Below the pieces are notes generated by a model, which was not told where the DNA came from, did not search any database, and worked only from the letters and a program-made list of their open reading frames with translations. Shown piece by piece: positions 1 through 9,030 of a stretch of 64,000 nt of DNA. Origin of the DNA: Bariatricus massiliensis (lineage in GTDB: Bacteria > Bacillota > Clostridia > Lachnospirales > Lachnospiraceae); the NCBI RefSeq assembly GCF_900086725.1, contig NZ_LT574837.1, positions 188,501 through 252,500 on the forward strand, written 5' to 3'. The first letter of the stretch is position 1; each line of letters starts with the position of its first letter. The translations under genes and the position numbers were made by a program.

Positions 1-689
1 AGGTGTTCAAAGTAGTGATTCAGTTCGGCTCTATTCTGGCCGTACTCGTATTATTCTTCCATAAACTGAACCCCTTTTCAAAACGAAAAAGCCGCCGCGA
101 AAAGAGAGAGACCTTTCATCTCTGGAAAAAGGTAGTGGCAGGATGTATCCCCATCGTTGTCGTAGGCCTGCCCCTCGACATGATTTTAGAAGATTACCTT
201 TCCAGTGTTTACATCATCGCCGCAACTTTGATACTATACGGTATCGCGTTTATCGTAATCGAAAGTCGCAAAAACCGGCCGACCATGAAAACGTTGAATG
301 AATTGACATACAAGACGGCCTTCTTCATCGGCTGCTTTCAGGTTCTTGCCGCAATTCCCGGGACCTCCCGAAGCGGCGCGACTATCCTTGGCGCCGTCAT
401 TCTGGGCTGTTCCCGCTATGTAGCCAGTGAATTTTCATTTTTCCTCGCCATACCGGTCATGGCCGGGGCCAGCGGATTGAAACTCATCAAGTATTTTATC
501 AAGGTAGGCATGTTCTCCGGAACAGAATGGCTCCTGCTGCTGATAGGAACTTTGGTTTCCTTTATCGTATCCATATTTGCGATCCGCATGCTTCTCAGCT
601 ACATCAGGAAACATGATTTCAAGATATTCGGCGTATACCGGATTATACTGGGTATCATCGTCATTATCTATTTCAGCTTACTCGCATAA
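1..689 (+). CDS. uppP: Undecaprenyl-diphosphatase UppP/BacA, 5' end missing
   Basis: Integral membrane phosphatase that converts undecaprenyl diphosphate to the monophosphate so the lipid carrier for peptidoglycan and other surface polymers can be reused; overexpression of the family gives bacitracin resistance. The visible 228 residues carry the family signature around PGTSRSGATILGA, with a serine/arginine-rich catalytic loop, followed by FFLAIPVMAGASGLK and several hydrophobic helices. The window opens inside the gene: the first residues (FKVVIQFGSILAV) correspond to an internal family segment, so roughly 40-50 N-terminal residues lie to the left and the GTG at position 3 is not a real start. 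It ends TAA, convergent with the chemoreceptor gene. Identification is firm. Confidence 0.93.
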   Translation, partial: VFKVVIQFGSILAVLVLFFHKLNPFSKRKSRREKRETFHLWKKVVAGCIPIVVVGLPLDMILEDYLSSVYIIAATLILYGIAFIVIESRKNRPTMKTLNELTYKTAFFIGCFQVLAAIPGTSRSGATILGAVILGCSRYVASEFSFFLAIPVMAGASGLKLIKYFIKVGMFSGTEWLLLLIGTLVSFIVSIFAIRMLLSYIRKHDFKIFGVYRIILGIIVIIYFSLLA

Positions 690-690
690 T

Positions 691-716
691 GAAGCGGATG
701 CATTTATCCGTTAATC
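691..716. terminator. Possible bidirectional terminator between uppP and the chemoreceptor
   Basis: A short CGGAT/ATCCG hairpin lies between two convergent stop codons and is followed by T-rich sequence on the + strand. The stem is only five to six base pairs, so this is a weak call. Confidence 0.35.
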
Positions 717-2762
717 TTTTAATTTGAATTTACCGGTCAATTCTTTAAGAAGCTGAGCCTGCGCCGACAGCCCTTCACTGGCTGCGGCGCTTTCTTCAGC
801 CGTAGCAGAATTCATCTGTACAATATCTGATATCTGCCCGATTCCCTGTGTCACCACCTCGATTGCATGCGCTTGTTCGCCGGACGCATTAGAAATCTTA
901 TCCATAGAGTCCACAAGTCCATCCACCCTGCTGACCACACTGTCCAAAGTTTTTGCAGTTTCATTGGCTACTTCTGCTCCATTCTTTACCACCTCCAGTG
1001 ATTCAGCCAGCAGCAGCGCAGTACTCTTAGACGCCTCGGAACTTTTTGCCGCCAAATTCCTCACCTCGTCGGCCACAGCCGCAAATCCTCTGCTCTCAGC
1101 ACCTGCTCTCACAGCCTCCACCGAGGCATTGAGGGCCAATATGTTTGTCTGGAACGCAATATCTTCTATCACCTTATTTATCTTAGCTATCTGTCGGGAG
1201 CTTTCCCTGATTTCCCCCATAGCACTCAGCATTTCCTTCATGCGACGGCTGCTCTCCAGCGCTTCTTTTCCAATCACGATGACCTCGTCATTGGCATTCG
1301 ACGCACTCTCGGCATTCTTTCTGATTTGCTGCGAAATCTCTTCCACACTCACCGCCAGTTCTTCCACCGTCTCTGCCTGTTCGGCCGCTCCCTGCGCCAA
1401 AACCTGCGAACTGGCCGCTACCTGCTCCGCTCCCGACGACACAAGTTCCGCGGATGTGTCAATCTGTCCAAGCGTGGAATTCAATGAATATATAATCTGC
1501 TCCAGCGACTCACGAATCGCCTTGAAATCCCCAATATACTCTCCTTCTGCCGTAAGATTCAAGTTGCCTTTAGACATCTCTCCTAATATGTGGGACACGC
1601 TCTCGATCATGGCTTTTAGTGAATGGACAGCGTCCCTGACGCTGCCGGCCATGATACCAATCTCATCCCCACTCTCAAAAGTGATATCCACAGCAAGATT
1701 CCCGTGGGAGAATGCTTCCATATTACTGCTGATACCGGCCAGCGGCCTCAGCATCCTGCGGATAAGAACTATCACCACAATAATCAAGACTGCCAGAACC
1801 ACGGCAGATAGGATTGTAAGCACCGCTGTCAGGTTATTTCTAGTGGCATTCACTTCCGAAAGCGGAAGCGTAGCGATAGCCAGCCATCCGGTCGTCTCAC
1901 TGTTGCAGAAAACGGCAGTATAATCAATTCCTTTGTAGCTAAAGTTCAAATCGCCGTTATAGACTTCCTGCACTTTCTGCTTGTACTCTTTCGTAATATC
2001 CAAATCCTCTACATTCTTACCGTTTGCATCCGGGTCTTCACTATATATATAATCCGAGCTCTTTGAGAGCAGCTCCAGATACCCTTTCTCACCAACTTTA
2101 ATCCCAGACAGCAGCTCGTTCAAAGTATTCACATTGATGTCAAATCCGACCATCCCTGTTATATCACTGTCGCCAGCCGTAAAGACTGGTGACACGACCG
2201 ATACTATCTCTTTGCCGGTCGCAGGGTCAAGATATGGTTCTGATATGACAACATCTTTTTTAGATAGGATAGACTGATACCACGCCGTTTCAGCCAGCCC
2301 GGCATCTACCAGACTCCCATCCGACAGCAGATAGCAGTCCGTTCTTTCATCCGCCGCCCACACCTGCATGACGCCTTCCCCAGACAAGCGCTCCAGTGCT
2401 CCGGATAAGATATGGAGCAGCGTCTCCTTATCCCCATATGTATCAATCTGTTCGCGTGCAGAAACATTTTCAAAATATTCCCGAAAATCACTGTCTTGCT
2501 GGAACATACTGACAGCCGCAGTTTTCCCGCTGAAAAAGTCATCGACAATCGAAACCGCATGTTCTGCCTGACTGTGCAGTAATTTATCAGTGAGATTTGA
2601 GATACTGGCAGCCGCCATCAGACACGACACAACAATCAGTATCACCAATGCAGGAAACAGAACCGCCAGCAGCCTGATACTAAGCTTCGCAGATATGGAT
2701 TCTGATTTTCCCTTCATAGTTTTCTGTTTCCGAGACTTCAATTTATTTGTTTTATCCGCCAT
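711..2762 (-). CDS. Methyl-accepting chemotaxis protein with extracellular Cache domain
   Basis: Membrane chemoreceptor, 683 residues, that signals to CheA/CheW. Order seen: short cytoplasmic N-terminus, transmembrane helix near residues 30-55, periplasm-facing dCache-like ligand domain to about 310 (segments such as EPYLDPATGKEIVSVVSPVF and MVGFDINVN are typical), second transmembrane helix about 315-335, HAMP linker, then a long coiled-coil signalling domain. The conserved hairpin tip reads EAVRAGAESRGFAAVADEVR, normally EAARAGE.GRGFAVVADEVR, so the V for A change is slight. The ATG at 2762 was chosen over the one at 2783 because AGGAG precedes it by five bases. No che genes are nearby; the ligand is unknown, perhaps an amino acid or amine given the two APC permeases next to it. 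Confidence 0.92.
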   Translation of the reverse strand: MADKTNKLKSRKQKTMKGKSESISAKLSIRLLAVLFPALVILIVVSCLMAAASISNLTDKLLHSQAEHAVSIVDDFFSGKTAAVSMFQQDSDFREYFENVSAREQIDTYGDKETLLHILSGALERLSGEGVMQVWAADERTDCYLLSDGSLVDAGLAETAWYQSILSKKDVVISEPYLDPATGKEIVSVVSPVFTAGDSDITGMVGFDINVNTLNELLSGIKVGEKGYLELLSKSSDYIYSEDPDANGKNVEDLDITKEYKQKVQEVYNGDLNFSYKGIDYTAVFCNSETTGWLAIATLPLSEVNATRNNLTAVLTILSAVVLAVLIIVVIVLIRRMLRPLAGISSNMEAFSHGNLAVDITFESGDEIGIMAGSVRDAVHSLKAMIESVSHILGEMSKGNLNLTAEGEYIGDFKAIRESLEQIIYSLNSTLGQIDTSAELVSSGAEQVAASSQVLAQGAAEQAETVEELAVSVEEISQQIRKNAESASNANDEVIVIGKEALESSRRMKEMLSAMGEIRESSRQIAKINKVIEDIAFQTNILALNASVEAVRAGAESRGFAAVADEVRNLAAKSSEASKSTALLLAESLEVVKNGAEVANETAKTLDSVVSRVDGLVDSMDKISNASGEQAHAIEVVTQGIGQISDIVQMNSATAEESAAASEGLSAQAQLLKELTGKFKLKD

Positions 2763-2845
2763 ACGCTCTCCTACCACTCTCAAGATTTAAAACCTATTTC
2801 TTTCAATATATCATTCTGCTCCGAAAAGTCAATGTCCAAGCGTGC

Positions 2846-2876
2846 AAAATCCTCATCGGGACAATCCCGATGAGGA
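2846..2876 (-). terminator. Intrinsic terminator of the permease/reductase operon
   Basis: A perfect 10-bp stem (CCTCATCGGG / CCCGATGAGG, arms 2851-2860 and 2866-2875) with a five-base loop lies 13 bases past the permease stop and is followed on the minus strand by ATTTTG. Confidence 0.8.
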
Positions 2877-2887
2877 CCAAAAATAAT

Positions 2888-4216
2888 TTATTCAGCGGCA
2901 GAACCTTTCCAAATCGCAATTCCATATATTACATACCCTACCAAAAACCAACCCGCACATAGAATGATTGCTTTTATCGGCTGCAATAGGAGAAACAAAA
3001 GAAGTACAACTACTACCGTCACCGGCAGCATCCGGCCTCCCGGAAGATGAAAATCCTCCCTTGAGCTTTTCATCTGCTTTCTTGCCGCCAAAAGTGTATA
3101 AGACAAAAGCGCCACCGTAACCACCATGGCCACGGCTCCCGTGGAGGTTATCTCCGTCACAAACTGCGGAAAACATGCTATCACAGTCACAAGACCTGTT
3201 GATAATGTAATAGAAGCCACTGGCGTTTTGGTCTTTGCATTGTATTTCCCAAGAAACGCCGGAAGAAATCCGGTCTGAGCTGCTGCTGCGATGGTATTTG
3301 CCACCGACATGATCAGCACCAGCAGCGTAGTAAGCAGCGCCAAGAGTGCCGAAAGTGAAATCAATACGCCAAGCCACCCCACACCGGGAAAGGCTTTATC
3401 TATAGCGGCATAGAGCGGGTAATACTGAAGCGAAGGATTGGCTGTAAATTCTTCCGTCCCAATCATTCCTACCGTTGTACCAATTACCAGCAGATACAGT
3501 ACCGTAGTAAGAGCAATCGACAAAATCATAGCCTTCGGTATGGTCTTCTTCGGCTCATGGATATCGCCGCTCACCGAAACCAGCGTTACGATTCCTCCAT
3601 AGGCCAGCATGGCATTGGGTATTGCACTGACAAATCCCGCGCCGCCGGCGTATCCTTGTGTGAAAAAGGGTGCAAAATTAGCAGAATCAATGGCCGTAAA
3701 CCCGAATCCCGAATAGATGAGAAGGATTACGGAAATAGAGACTACCAATATTAAATTTACTTTTCCTACAAAAGAGATATTAAAAATGTTCAGCAATCCA
3801 CAGGCTGCACAGGCAATTACAGCAGCGAGGACCATATGTTCATTCACTTTAGGAAGGATTCTCCCCAAATAAGTAGAGACATAGATTGCAGAAAAAGCCG
3901 CGCCAAAAATCCCTGTATTTAAAAATGCCCACGCACTTGTCCATCCCCAAAATTCCTTAGCTGCCCTTGTCTTCCCCAGTATTTCCCGCGGGTACACATA
4001 GAGCCCTCCGGACACCGGGTACATACAGGCAAGCTCTGCCGCTATCAATCCGTATATAAGGAGTATCACGGCCGCCGCTATCCATGTAAGTATGTGCGCC
4101 GGTCCGGCCATAGCATAAGTTACTCCCGATAAGGAGAAAATCGCACTTCCAATCATCGCCCCCATCATTATGGTCACACAGCTGACTGTTGTCAATTTGC
4201 CTTTTTTATCCCCCAT
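2888..4216 (-). CDS. APC-family amino acid/amine permease
   Basis: Twelve-helix secondary transporter of the amino acid-polyamine-organocation superfamily, 442 residues, the usual family length. The first helix carries the diagnostic unwound motif MMGAMIGSAIFSLSGVTYA, where APC proteins bind the substrate amino group, and SGGLYVYPREILG follows in helix 3. AAGGAGG lies seven bases before the ATG. It is the last gene of the leftward cluster, 16 bases after the GrdE-type gene, so it probably imports the substrate of that reductase or exports a product. It is clearly a paralogue of the permease at 6909-8261. The substrate cannot be read from sequence. Confidence 0.9.
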   Translation of the reverse strand: MGDKKGKLTTVSCVTIMMGAMIGSAIFSLSGVTYAMAGPAHILTWIAAAVILLIYGLIAAELACMYPVSGGLYVYPREILGKTRAAKEFWGWTSAWAFLNTGIFGAAFSAIYVSTYLGRILPKVNEHMVLAAVIACAACGLLNIFNISFVGKVNLILVVSISVILLIYSGFGFTAIDSANFAPFFTQGYAGGAGFVSAIPNAMLAYGGIVTLVSVSGDIHEPKKTIPKAMILSIALTTVLYLLVIGTTVGMIGTEEFTANPSLQYYPLYAAIDKAFPGVGWLGVLISLSALLALLTTLLVLIMSVANTIAAAAQTGFLPAFLGKYNAKTKTPVASITLSTGLVTVIACFPQFVTEITSTGAVAMVVTVALLSYTLLAARKQMKSSREDFHLPGGRMLPVTVVVVLLLFLLLQPIKAIILCAGWFLVGYVIYGIAIWKGSAAE

Positions 4217-4231
4217 CTCCGCACCTCCTTT

Positions 4232-5557
4232 TTAATAGGCTTCTGCGAATAATGTACTTGCTCCCGACTGGTTGCCTCCTAGGTAAAAATGTGTTGTCTG
4301 TTCAAATCTAAGGCTCTTGTCCGACGGTGGGAAGAATCCCCCGGATTCTTTATTCAGCCGGAAGGTATCACCTCCCACGACACGTTCCACATCCGGTATT
4401 ACATAAGGCTTCTCAATCGAGCCGCCGCTGCAGATAGCATCCGCCTCCGGCACATCATCCACGAGCAGGATGCCCTCTGTACCGTCCACGCCTCCGAATT
4501 CGAAGGTGATGGTAGAGGCTTTGATTCCATGCTTTTCTGCACATTGGATAGTCAGCATACCGTCTGTGGCGGCATTGCCTCCGCCCTCCCACGCCATAAT
4601 TAGACCATCCGCATCCAGATACTGGGCAATTTTGACTCCGATATTTGCACATCTTGTTTTATGCCAGTTAGAAGGGTTGTGGCTCCTGCAGAAAATAACG
4701 CCGCGGAAATTCAATTCCTTTCCATGCTTTCTATATAATTCCAAAAGAATCGGATGATTCACATGAAGATAGGTGGGCACCTTGAAAGCAGGCCATACAT
4801 AGTTTCCGCTCACTACACATCCGTCCAGCATATCATTTGGATGCAGCAGAGTGGGAACCATATCATCAATAGGCTGGCCGTACAGGTAAGTATTGGAATA
4901 AGGCCCTTGATTCTGGCACTGCCATACAAGCACAACATTAGGCAGTTCAGGATTCACTTCATCCACGGAGAATACTTCTCTGGAATCCGGTTCAAGTCCT
5001 TTTGTAAATCCAGCAAGATATGTGGATATCTTAATCCCTATCATACGAATTTCATTGTCATATTCAACCGATGACTTATCTTCGGTCAACTGATACAGAA
5101 TTACTAAATTCACAGTCTGGGAAAATGGTGTGATACCGGCAATCGGCCCGGTCATATCCATAATCGCATCCCTCGGATACAGCAGTCCGCTTGAGGCGCT
5201 GGATTCATCCCACGGAAGAGCAGCGCTCTCCATAACCGTGAATCCGTTCAGCACATTTGTCGTGCCTGTCCCGGCCATAACCGGATCTCCAAAAAATCCA
5301 GAATACTGCTGCCCCTCCCCGTCCGTTTTTATCATAGGCTGTATGGTGTCAAGGAGATGAATAATCCTGCAGTTTTCACCCGGCCTTACAATCTCGAAAT
5401 CAATCTCGGACACCGCCTGCATGAGAGAAGACACCTCTTCCTTCAATTCTTCTTTTGCGATAGTAAGCACCCCGTTCTCGAATGCGGTCTTCTCCCCGAA
5501 CTTTGCGTCCTTAACGTCAAAATACTGTCTGGTCAGCTCTTTTTTCATCTTAGGCAT
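4232..5557 (-). CDS. GrdE-type component B proprotein (pyruvoyl subunits) of a glycine/sarcosine/betaine-type reductase
   Basis: Partner of the selenoprotein encoded just upstream. In the known family (GrdE, GrdG, GrdI) this proprotein self-cleaves at an internal cysteine into two subunits, the C-terminal one carrying a pyruvoyl group that binds the substrate amine. The 441 residues match the family length of about 430. A candidate cleavage cysteine is C247 in MLDGCVVSGNYVW, close to the position reported for GrdE (from memory, near 242); C302 in the TRCAN segment is another conserved-looking cysteine. AWEGGGNAATDG and FEFGGVDGTEG are glycine-rich segments typical of the family. The start at 5557 follows GGGAGGTGG by six bases and overlaps the 3' end of the selenoprotein gene by eight bases, implying coupled translation. 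Which amine is reduced is unknown. Confidence 0.85.
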   Translation of the reverse strand: MPKMKKELTRQYFDVKDAKFGEKTAFENGVLTIAKEELKEEVSSLMQAVSEIDFEIVRPGENCRIIHLLDTIQPMIKTDGEGQQYSGFFGDPVMAGTGTTNVLNGFTVMESAALPWDESSASSGLLYPRDAIMDMTGPIAGITPFSQTVNLVILYQLTEDKSSVEYDNEIRMIGIKISTYLAGFTKGLEPDSREVFSVDEVNPELPNVVLVWQCQNQGPYSNTYLYGQPIDDMVPTLLHPNDMLDGCVVSGNYVWPAFKVPTYLHVNHPILLELYRKHGKELNFRGVIFCRSHNPSNWHKTRCANIGVKIAQYLDADGLIMAWEGGGNAATDGMLTIQCAEKHGIKASTITFEFGGVDGTEGILLVDDVPEADAICSGGSIEKPYVIPDVERVVGGDTFRLNKESGGFFPPSDKSLRFEQTTHFYLGGNQSGASTLFAEAY

Positions 5558-6890
5558 TCTCGCCACCTCCCTTTTCATCATCAACGGTAAAAATCACCGG
5601 CTCGGATACGTCCTGAATCAAAGCCTCGATTCCTTTTTCAATAATCTTTCTTCTGTATGCCTTCTCTCTCTCAATTGGGAGTTCCGGATTACCTGACGGT
5701 GCAGTGAAGTCGCCTCCGAAAACGATACGGTTAGCGCCTACACTTTGTGCCACTGAAGTAAACGCAGTGATATGAGCATTCGGGATACCTGCCCGGTCAA
5801 GCTCCTTTGCCAGCGTTGCACAGCAACGCGTACAAGTGCCTCAAGTGGAGGTCAAAAGCGCAGCCGTCACACCGGATTTTTTTAAATCAGCCGCAATGCG
5901 CTGTCCCATCTCCTTACTGTTTTCCACATTGGTTCCCACTCCACAAAGCGTGTAGAAGTATGGGAATACACTCTTGATTACCCCTTCTCGCTCCAATTCC
6001 CTCATTTGGTCCAGCGGTACCAGCCTATGTGGGTCATTGCTTGCATCTGTGGTATCGTAACCGCCGTGTATAGACTCATAGACACCCTTGTCCAAAGAAT
6101 CTAAGTTGCTGATGTCGTATTTACCATAGTTATCCGCAAAGGCTTGTTTCAACTTGTCCGGATTCCCTACCGGCACGAGGCCTCCAGTAGTAATCAGCGC
6201 CACGACAGCCTCATTCAACTCCGTCACCTTTGGCGCGGCCGCAACCTGCTCAAATCCTCTGAGCGGAACTTCTGTGGTATAGGGCCGTCCGTTCAGCTTA
6301 TCGAGAAGCATCTCCACCACCCTCTCGGCCCCCGTTTTTTCATGATATTCATTATATCTGTGCCCTGTGCGGAAATATCCTTCAGTTCTGGCCGGCCCGA
6401 TTTCTTCTTTTCTGGCCAGCTTCAAGGCAAACTTCGCCATCGGGGGCATTGATTTTCTCATCCCCGCCGCTGTCTCTGTAGTCGGGAATATATAATTATC
6501 TTTTCCGTACATTCCAATAGCGGGATTCTCCCACCACATGGCAGTGACAGCCGGTATTCCCAGTTCTCTTCTGACATAATCGCACACCTTGGCGCAAGCC
6601 ACACCGTAGCGTCCTGCATTAAACGCAGGTCCGGCCACAAACACATCCGGCTGTACCTCCAGAATTCTCTGTCTAAGTTCCCCCAGCATAGCTTCGTATT
6701 TCGTGTCCGTATTCACATAATTGTCACCGCAGATAATGGTACGGACTACCTTCATCTCCTCGCCCCACTGGGCTTCTGCGGCCATGGCCGGCCCCTTCGC
6801 TCCTTCTTCACAGCTCAAGCCCACATCGGCCATAGCCTCACCGCCGATTCCGGCGTAAAACTGATTGATATAATAAACTGCCTTTAACAT
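5550..6890 (-). CDS. GrdB-type selenoprotein, component B of a glycine/sarcosine/betaine-type reductase (in-frame TGA = Sec350)
   Basis: Substrate-specific selenoprotein that takes a C-N bonded amine substrate and transfers a carboxymethyl group to component A. Read conventionally the frame stops at the TGA at 5841-5843 after 349 residues, but the same frame continues for 96 more codons to TAA at 5550. The flanks read ALLTST-U-GTCTRCCATLAKEL, matching the selenocysteine site of GrdB (UxxC). The N-terminus YYINQFYAGIGGEAMADVG is also typical. Total 446 residues agrees with GrdB, GrdF and GrdH. A hairpin sits just 3' of the TGA. No component A (grdA), C or D (grdCD), sel genes or thioredoxin are in the window, so these must be supplied elsewhere. 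Confidence 0.92.
5813..5829 (-). promoter_or_regulatory. Candidate bacterial SECIS hairpin of the GrdB-type gene
   Basis: Starting 11 bases after the in-frame TGA, the minus-strand sequence GCGTTGC-TGT-GCAACGC forms a perfect seven-bp stem with a three-base loop. Bacterial SECIS elements lie in the coding sequence directly 3' of the UGA, so position and shape fit. The loop is smaller than in the E. coli fdhF element; clostridial elements vary. Confidence 0.65.
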
Positions 6891-6908
6891 ACTTTTCTAC
6901 TCCTCCTT

Positions 6909-8261
6909 CTATTTTTGTGCCGCATTCTTAATCAGGAAAATGACAACACCTATCAAATACCATACTCCCGCCACGATATAGGCCGTAGTTCCACCGTCTC
7001 CAAAATATAACAGCACAAGCGTTATGACAATCACAACGAGTGTAATAATGGGGAACAGCTTGCCGCCGGGAACCTGAAACTCTCCCTTTTCCGGAATCTC
7101 TCCGGTTCTCTGTTTCTTCCTCAGCGTCATGAGTGTCACGGAAATAATCGCCACCGTAATCGCAGAACAGATAGAGCCCGCATTGATGATTATGCTGATA
7201 AAATCAGGCTTTAAGGACATAATGACACAGATGACGGCCACCGTAGACAGCGCCGCGATTGGCGTGTTCTTCTGTGGATGAATCTCTCCCAATTTTTTCG
7301 GCAGGAATCCAGATTGTGCCGTCGCCATAATTGTACGGCTCGCGTCCATAATCATAATGCTCATGTTGGTGGTCAGCGCCAAAAGCGCTGCAAGGGGTAC
7401 AATCGATACAATCCAGCCCCACTTGCCCGTCATCACGCTGCCGAGTGCGAATGCCAGCGGATAATACTGGGCGTTCGCCGACACCAATTCATCTACCGGC
7501 GTCATGCGGAAAGTCGCGAACAAAATGAGACAATAAACAATAACAGTACCCACAACTGCCGTAACAATAATCTTCGGTATATTGTGTTTCGGATTCTCGA
7601 TCTCACCTCCAAATGATGCCACCGCTATAATGGAACCATATCCGAGCATAGCAATCGGTATTCCCGCAACAACACCGGTAGCTCCCATTCCACCAGAAAC
7701 AAAAGGTTGCATGTTGGCAGTGTCGCCGTTTACAATACCGAGAATGATATAGATTGCAAGAACAAATAAAAGCGCAAATGTAATCTTATTATGTATTTTA
7801 CCGAATGCATTGGCACTTCTGGCATTCAGGAACCATGTAAGTGCAATCCATGCGATTGGAATCAGAATCTGCAGAACTTTGCTGTTCGAAACCGCCGGAA
7901 AGAAGCTGCCCAGATAGGTGCTGACACAAATTGCGGAAAACGTCGTGCCAAAAATGCTGACATTCAGCCATGACCAAGCCGCAATCCAGCCGGCAAAACT
8001 TTTTGCCTTCGGCGTCTTCCCCAAAACTTCATGGGGATAAACATAGACGCCTCCCGATTTCGGGAATGTGGTCGCAAGCTCCGCAATATTCAGCGCATAC
8101 AGAAGCAGGATAATCCCTGCTAAAAACCATGTGACAAGCGCAGCCGAACCGGCCATTCCATACGTTACCCCCGAAAGGGTAAAAATAGAACTTCCAACCA
8201 TTCCTCCGATTGCCATCATGATACAGGCCTTGGGTGATAACCCTTTTGTATTATTACTCAT
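6909..8261 (-). CDS. APC-family amino acid/amine permease
   Basis: Twelve-helix APC-superfamily transporter, 450 residues, first gene of the permease-reductase operon. The helix 1 motif AIGGMVGSSIFTLSGVTYGM and helix 3 segment SGGVYVYPHEVLGKT match the permease at 2888-4216, so the two are paralogues flanking the reductase genes. Start chosen at 8261 because AGGAGG ends seven to eight bases upstream; the upstream ATG at 8288 has no site and would place the terminator-like hairpin inside the coding region. Likely job: uptake of the amine reduced by the GrdB/GrdE pair (inferred from position). The ribosome site is buried in a hairpin, described separately. Confidence 0.9.
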   Translation of the reverse strand: MSNNTKGLSPKACIMMAIGGMVGSSIFTLSGVTYGMAGSAALVTWFLAGIILLLYALNIAELATTFPKSGGVYVYPHEVLGKTPKAKSFAGWIAAWSWLNVSIFGTTFSAICVSTYLGSFFPAVSNSKVLQILIPIAWIALTWFLNARSANAFGKIHNKITFALLFVLAIYIILGIVNGDTANMQPFVSGGMGATGVVAGIPIAMLGYGSIIAVASFGGEIENPKHNIPKIIVTAVVGTVIVYCLILFATFRMTPVDELVSANAQYYPLAFALGSVMTGKWGWIVSIVPLAALLALTTNMSIMIMDASRTIMATAQSGFLPKKLGEIHPQKNTPIAALSTVAVICVIMSLKPDFISIIINAGSICSAITVAIISVTLMTLRKKQRTGEIPEKGEFQVPGGKLFPIITLVVIVITLVLLYFGDGGTTAYIVAGVWYLIGVVIFLIKNAAQK

Positions 8262-8299
8262 AAAAAAACCTCCTACTTGATGACCCACAAGCAGGAGGT
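8262..8299 (-). promoter_or_regulatory. Terminator-like hairpin that contains the permease ribosome-binding site
   Basis: In the leftward transcript, arms at 8288-8299 (ACCTCCTGCTTG) and 8268-8279 (CAAGTAGGAGGT) form a 12-bp stem whose only imperfect pair is a G-U wobble, which implies it acts as RNA on this strand. The 3' arm contains the AGGAGG of the permease and is followed by seven T then the ATG. It can therefore work as an intrinsic terminator for the upstream regulator gene, as a lid on the ribosome site, or both. Confidence 0.7.
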
Positions 8300-8322
8300 T
8301 TCAGAATTTTACGTGCACTTAA

Positions 8323-8910
8323 CTAGAGACTATCCAAATAGTCCCTTCCATAAGGAGGCGCGCCTACTAAGACCAGCTCTCCGCCCTTGTCTCTTGTAAA
8401 TATCACGTGTTCCTTCTCGGAAGGGAATATCACAGAATCCCCTTCCTTCAGGATATACTTTTCTTCTTCCACTATTACAACCACCTCACCTTTGGTGACC
8501 GTAATGAATTCCTCCCCATGCGGGTGTTTATGAATGTGTCTCTGTCCTTTTTTGGGAGTATTCGGAGGGAGCGTGACAAACGTAATCTGCATATTTTCTG
8601 CATCTTCTGATGAAATAGCCTGAAAGACAATTCCATCGTCGGTCACGAGACTGCTCCGCTCTTTCTTTCTGATCAATATATTTTTCCGCTCCGTCTTCTC
8701 CAAAAAATGAATCATGTCAATATCAAAATACTCCGCAAGCTTCTGAAGATTGCTGATGGAGATAGAATGCTTGTTGTTCTCCAGTTCTGACAGATACGAA
8801 TAACTCATTCCCGTATCCTCGGCCAGCTTTTCAAGCGTAATATCTCTTATCTTTCTAAGTTTGCGTATTTTCATTCCAATATCTAAATCATTGCTGCTAT
8901 TTTCTCCCAT
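8323..8910 (-). CDS. XRE-family transcriptional regulator with C-terminal cupin domain
   Basis: Cytoplasmic DNA-binding regulator, 195 residues from the chosen start. Residues about 13-67 are an XRE helix-turn-helix (KIRKLRKIRDITLEKLAEDT, then YSYLSELENNKHSISISNLQ); residues about 120-190 are a cupin_2 barrel with GQRHIHKHPHGEEFITVTKG, the metal/ligand-binding His-rich signature. This architecture is common for regulators of amine and amino acid catabolism, where the cupin senses the substrate. The ATG at 8910 is preferred over a TTG at 8964: the promoter -10 box ends at 8972, leaving almost no leader for the TTG, and AGGGG precedes the ATG. It probably controls the adjacent permease/reductase or aldehyde dehydrogenase genes. 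Confidence 0.9.
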   Translation of the reverse strand: MGENSSNDLDIGMKIRKLRKIRDITLEKLAEDTGMSYSYLSELENNKHSISISNLQKLAEYFDIDMIHFLEKTERKNILIRKKERSSLVTDDGIVFQAISSEDAENMQITFVTLPPNTPKKGQRHIHKHPHGEEFITVTKGEVVVIVEEEKYILKEGDSVIFPSEKEHVIFTRDKGGELVLVGAPPYGRDYLDSL

Positions 8911-8971
8911 TTGATTACCCCTGACTGTTATTTCCTTTTCATTTATATTTCCTGTTTCTTCCAAATACCTA

Positions 8972-9000
8972 ATTATAACTTATATATGTAAGAAAGTAAA
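8972..9000 (-). promoter_or_regulatory. Sigma-A type promoter of the XRE-cupin regulator
   Basis: TTTACT (8995-9000), 17-base spacer, TATAAT (8972-8977) on the minus strand, about 60 bases before the chosen start codon. Confidence 0.75.
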
Positions 9001-9030
9001 TGAAAAAGTCAAACTGCCTCTGATAACCCC

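Noticed and set aside
964..1923. 319-codon ORF on the + strand
   Set aside because: Opposite the chemoreceptor gene; low-complexity Ser/Ala translation and no ribosome site, a shadow of the real gene.
5550..5753. 67-codon ORF as a separate gene
   Set aside because: It is the 3' end of the GrdB-type selenoprotein read past the selenocysteine TGA.
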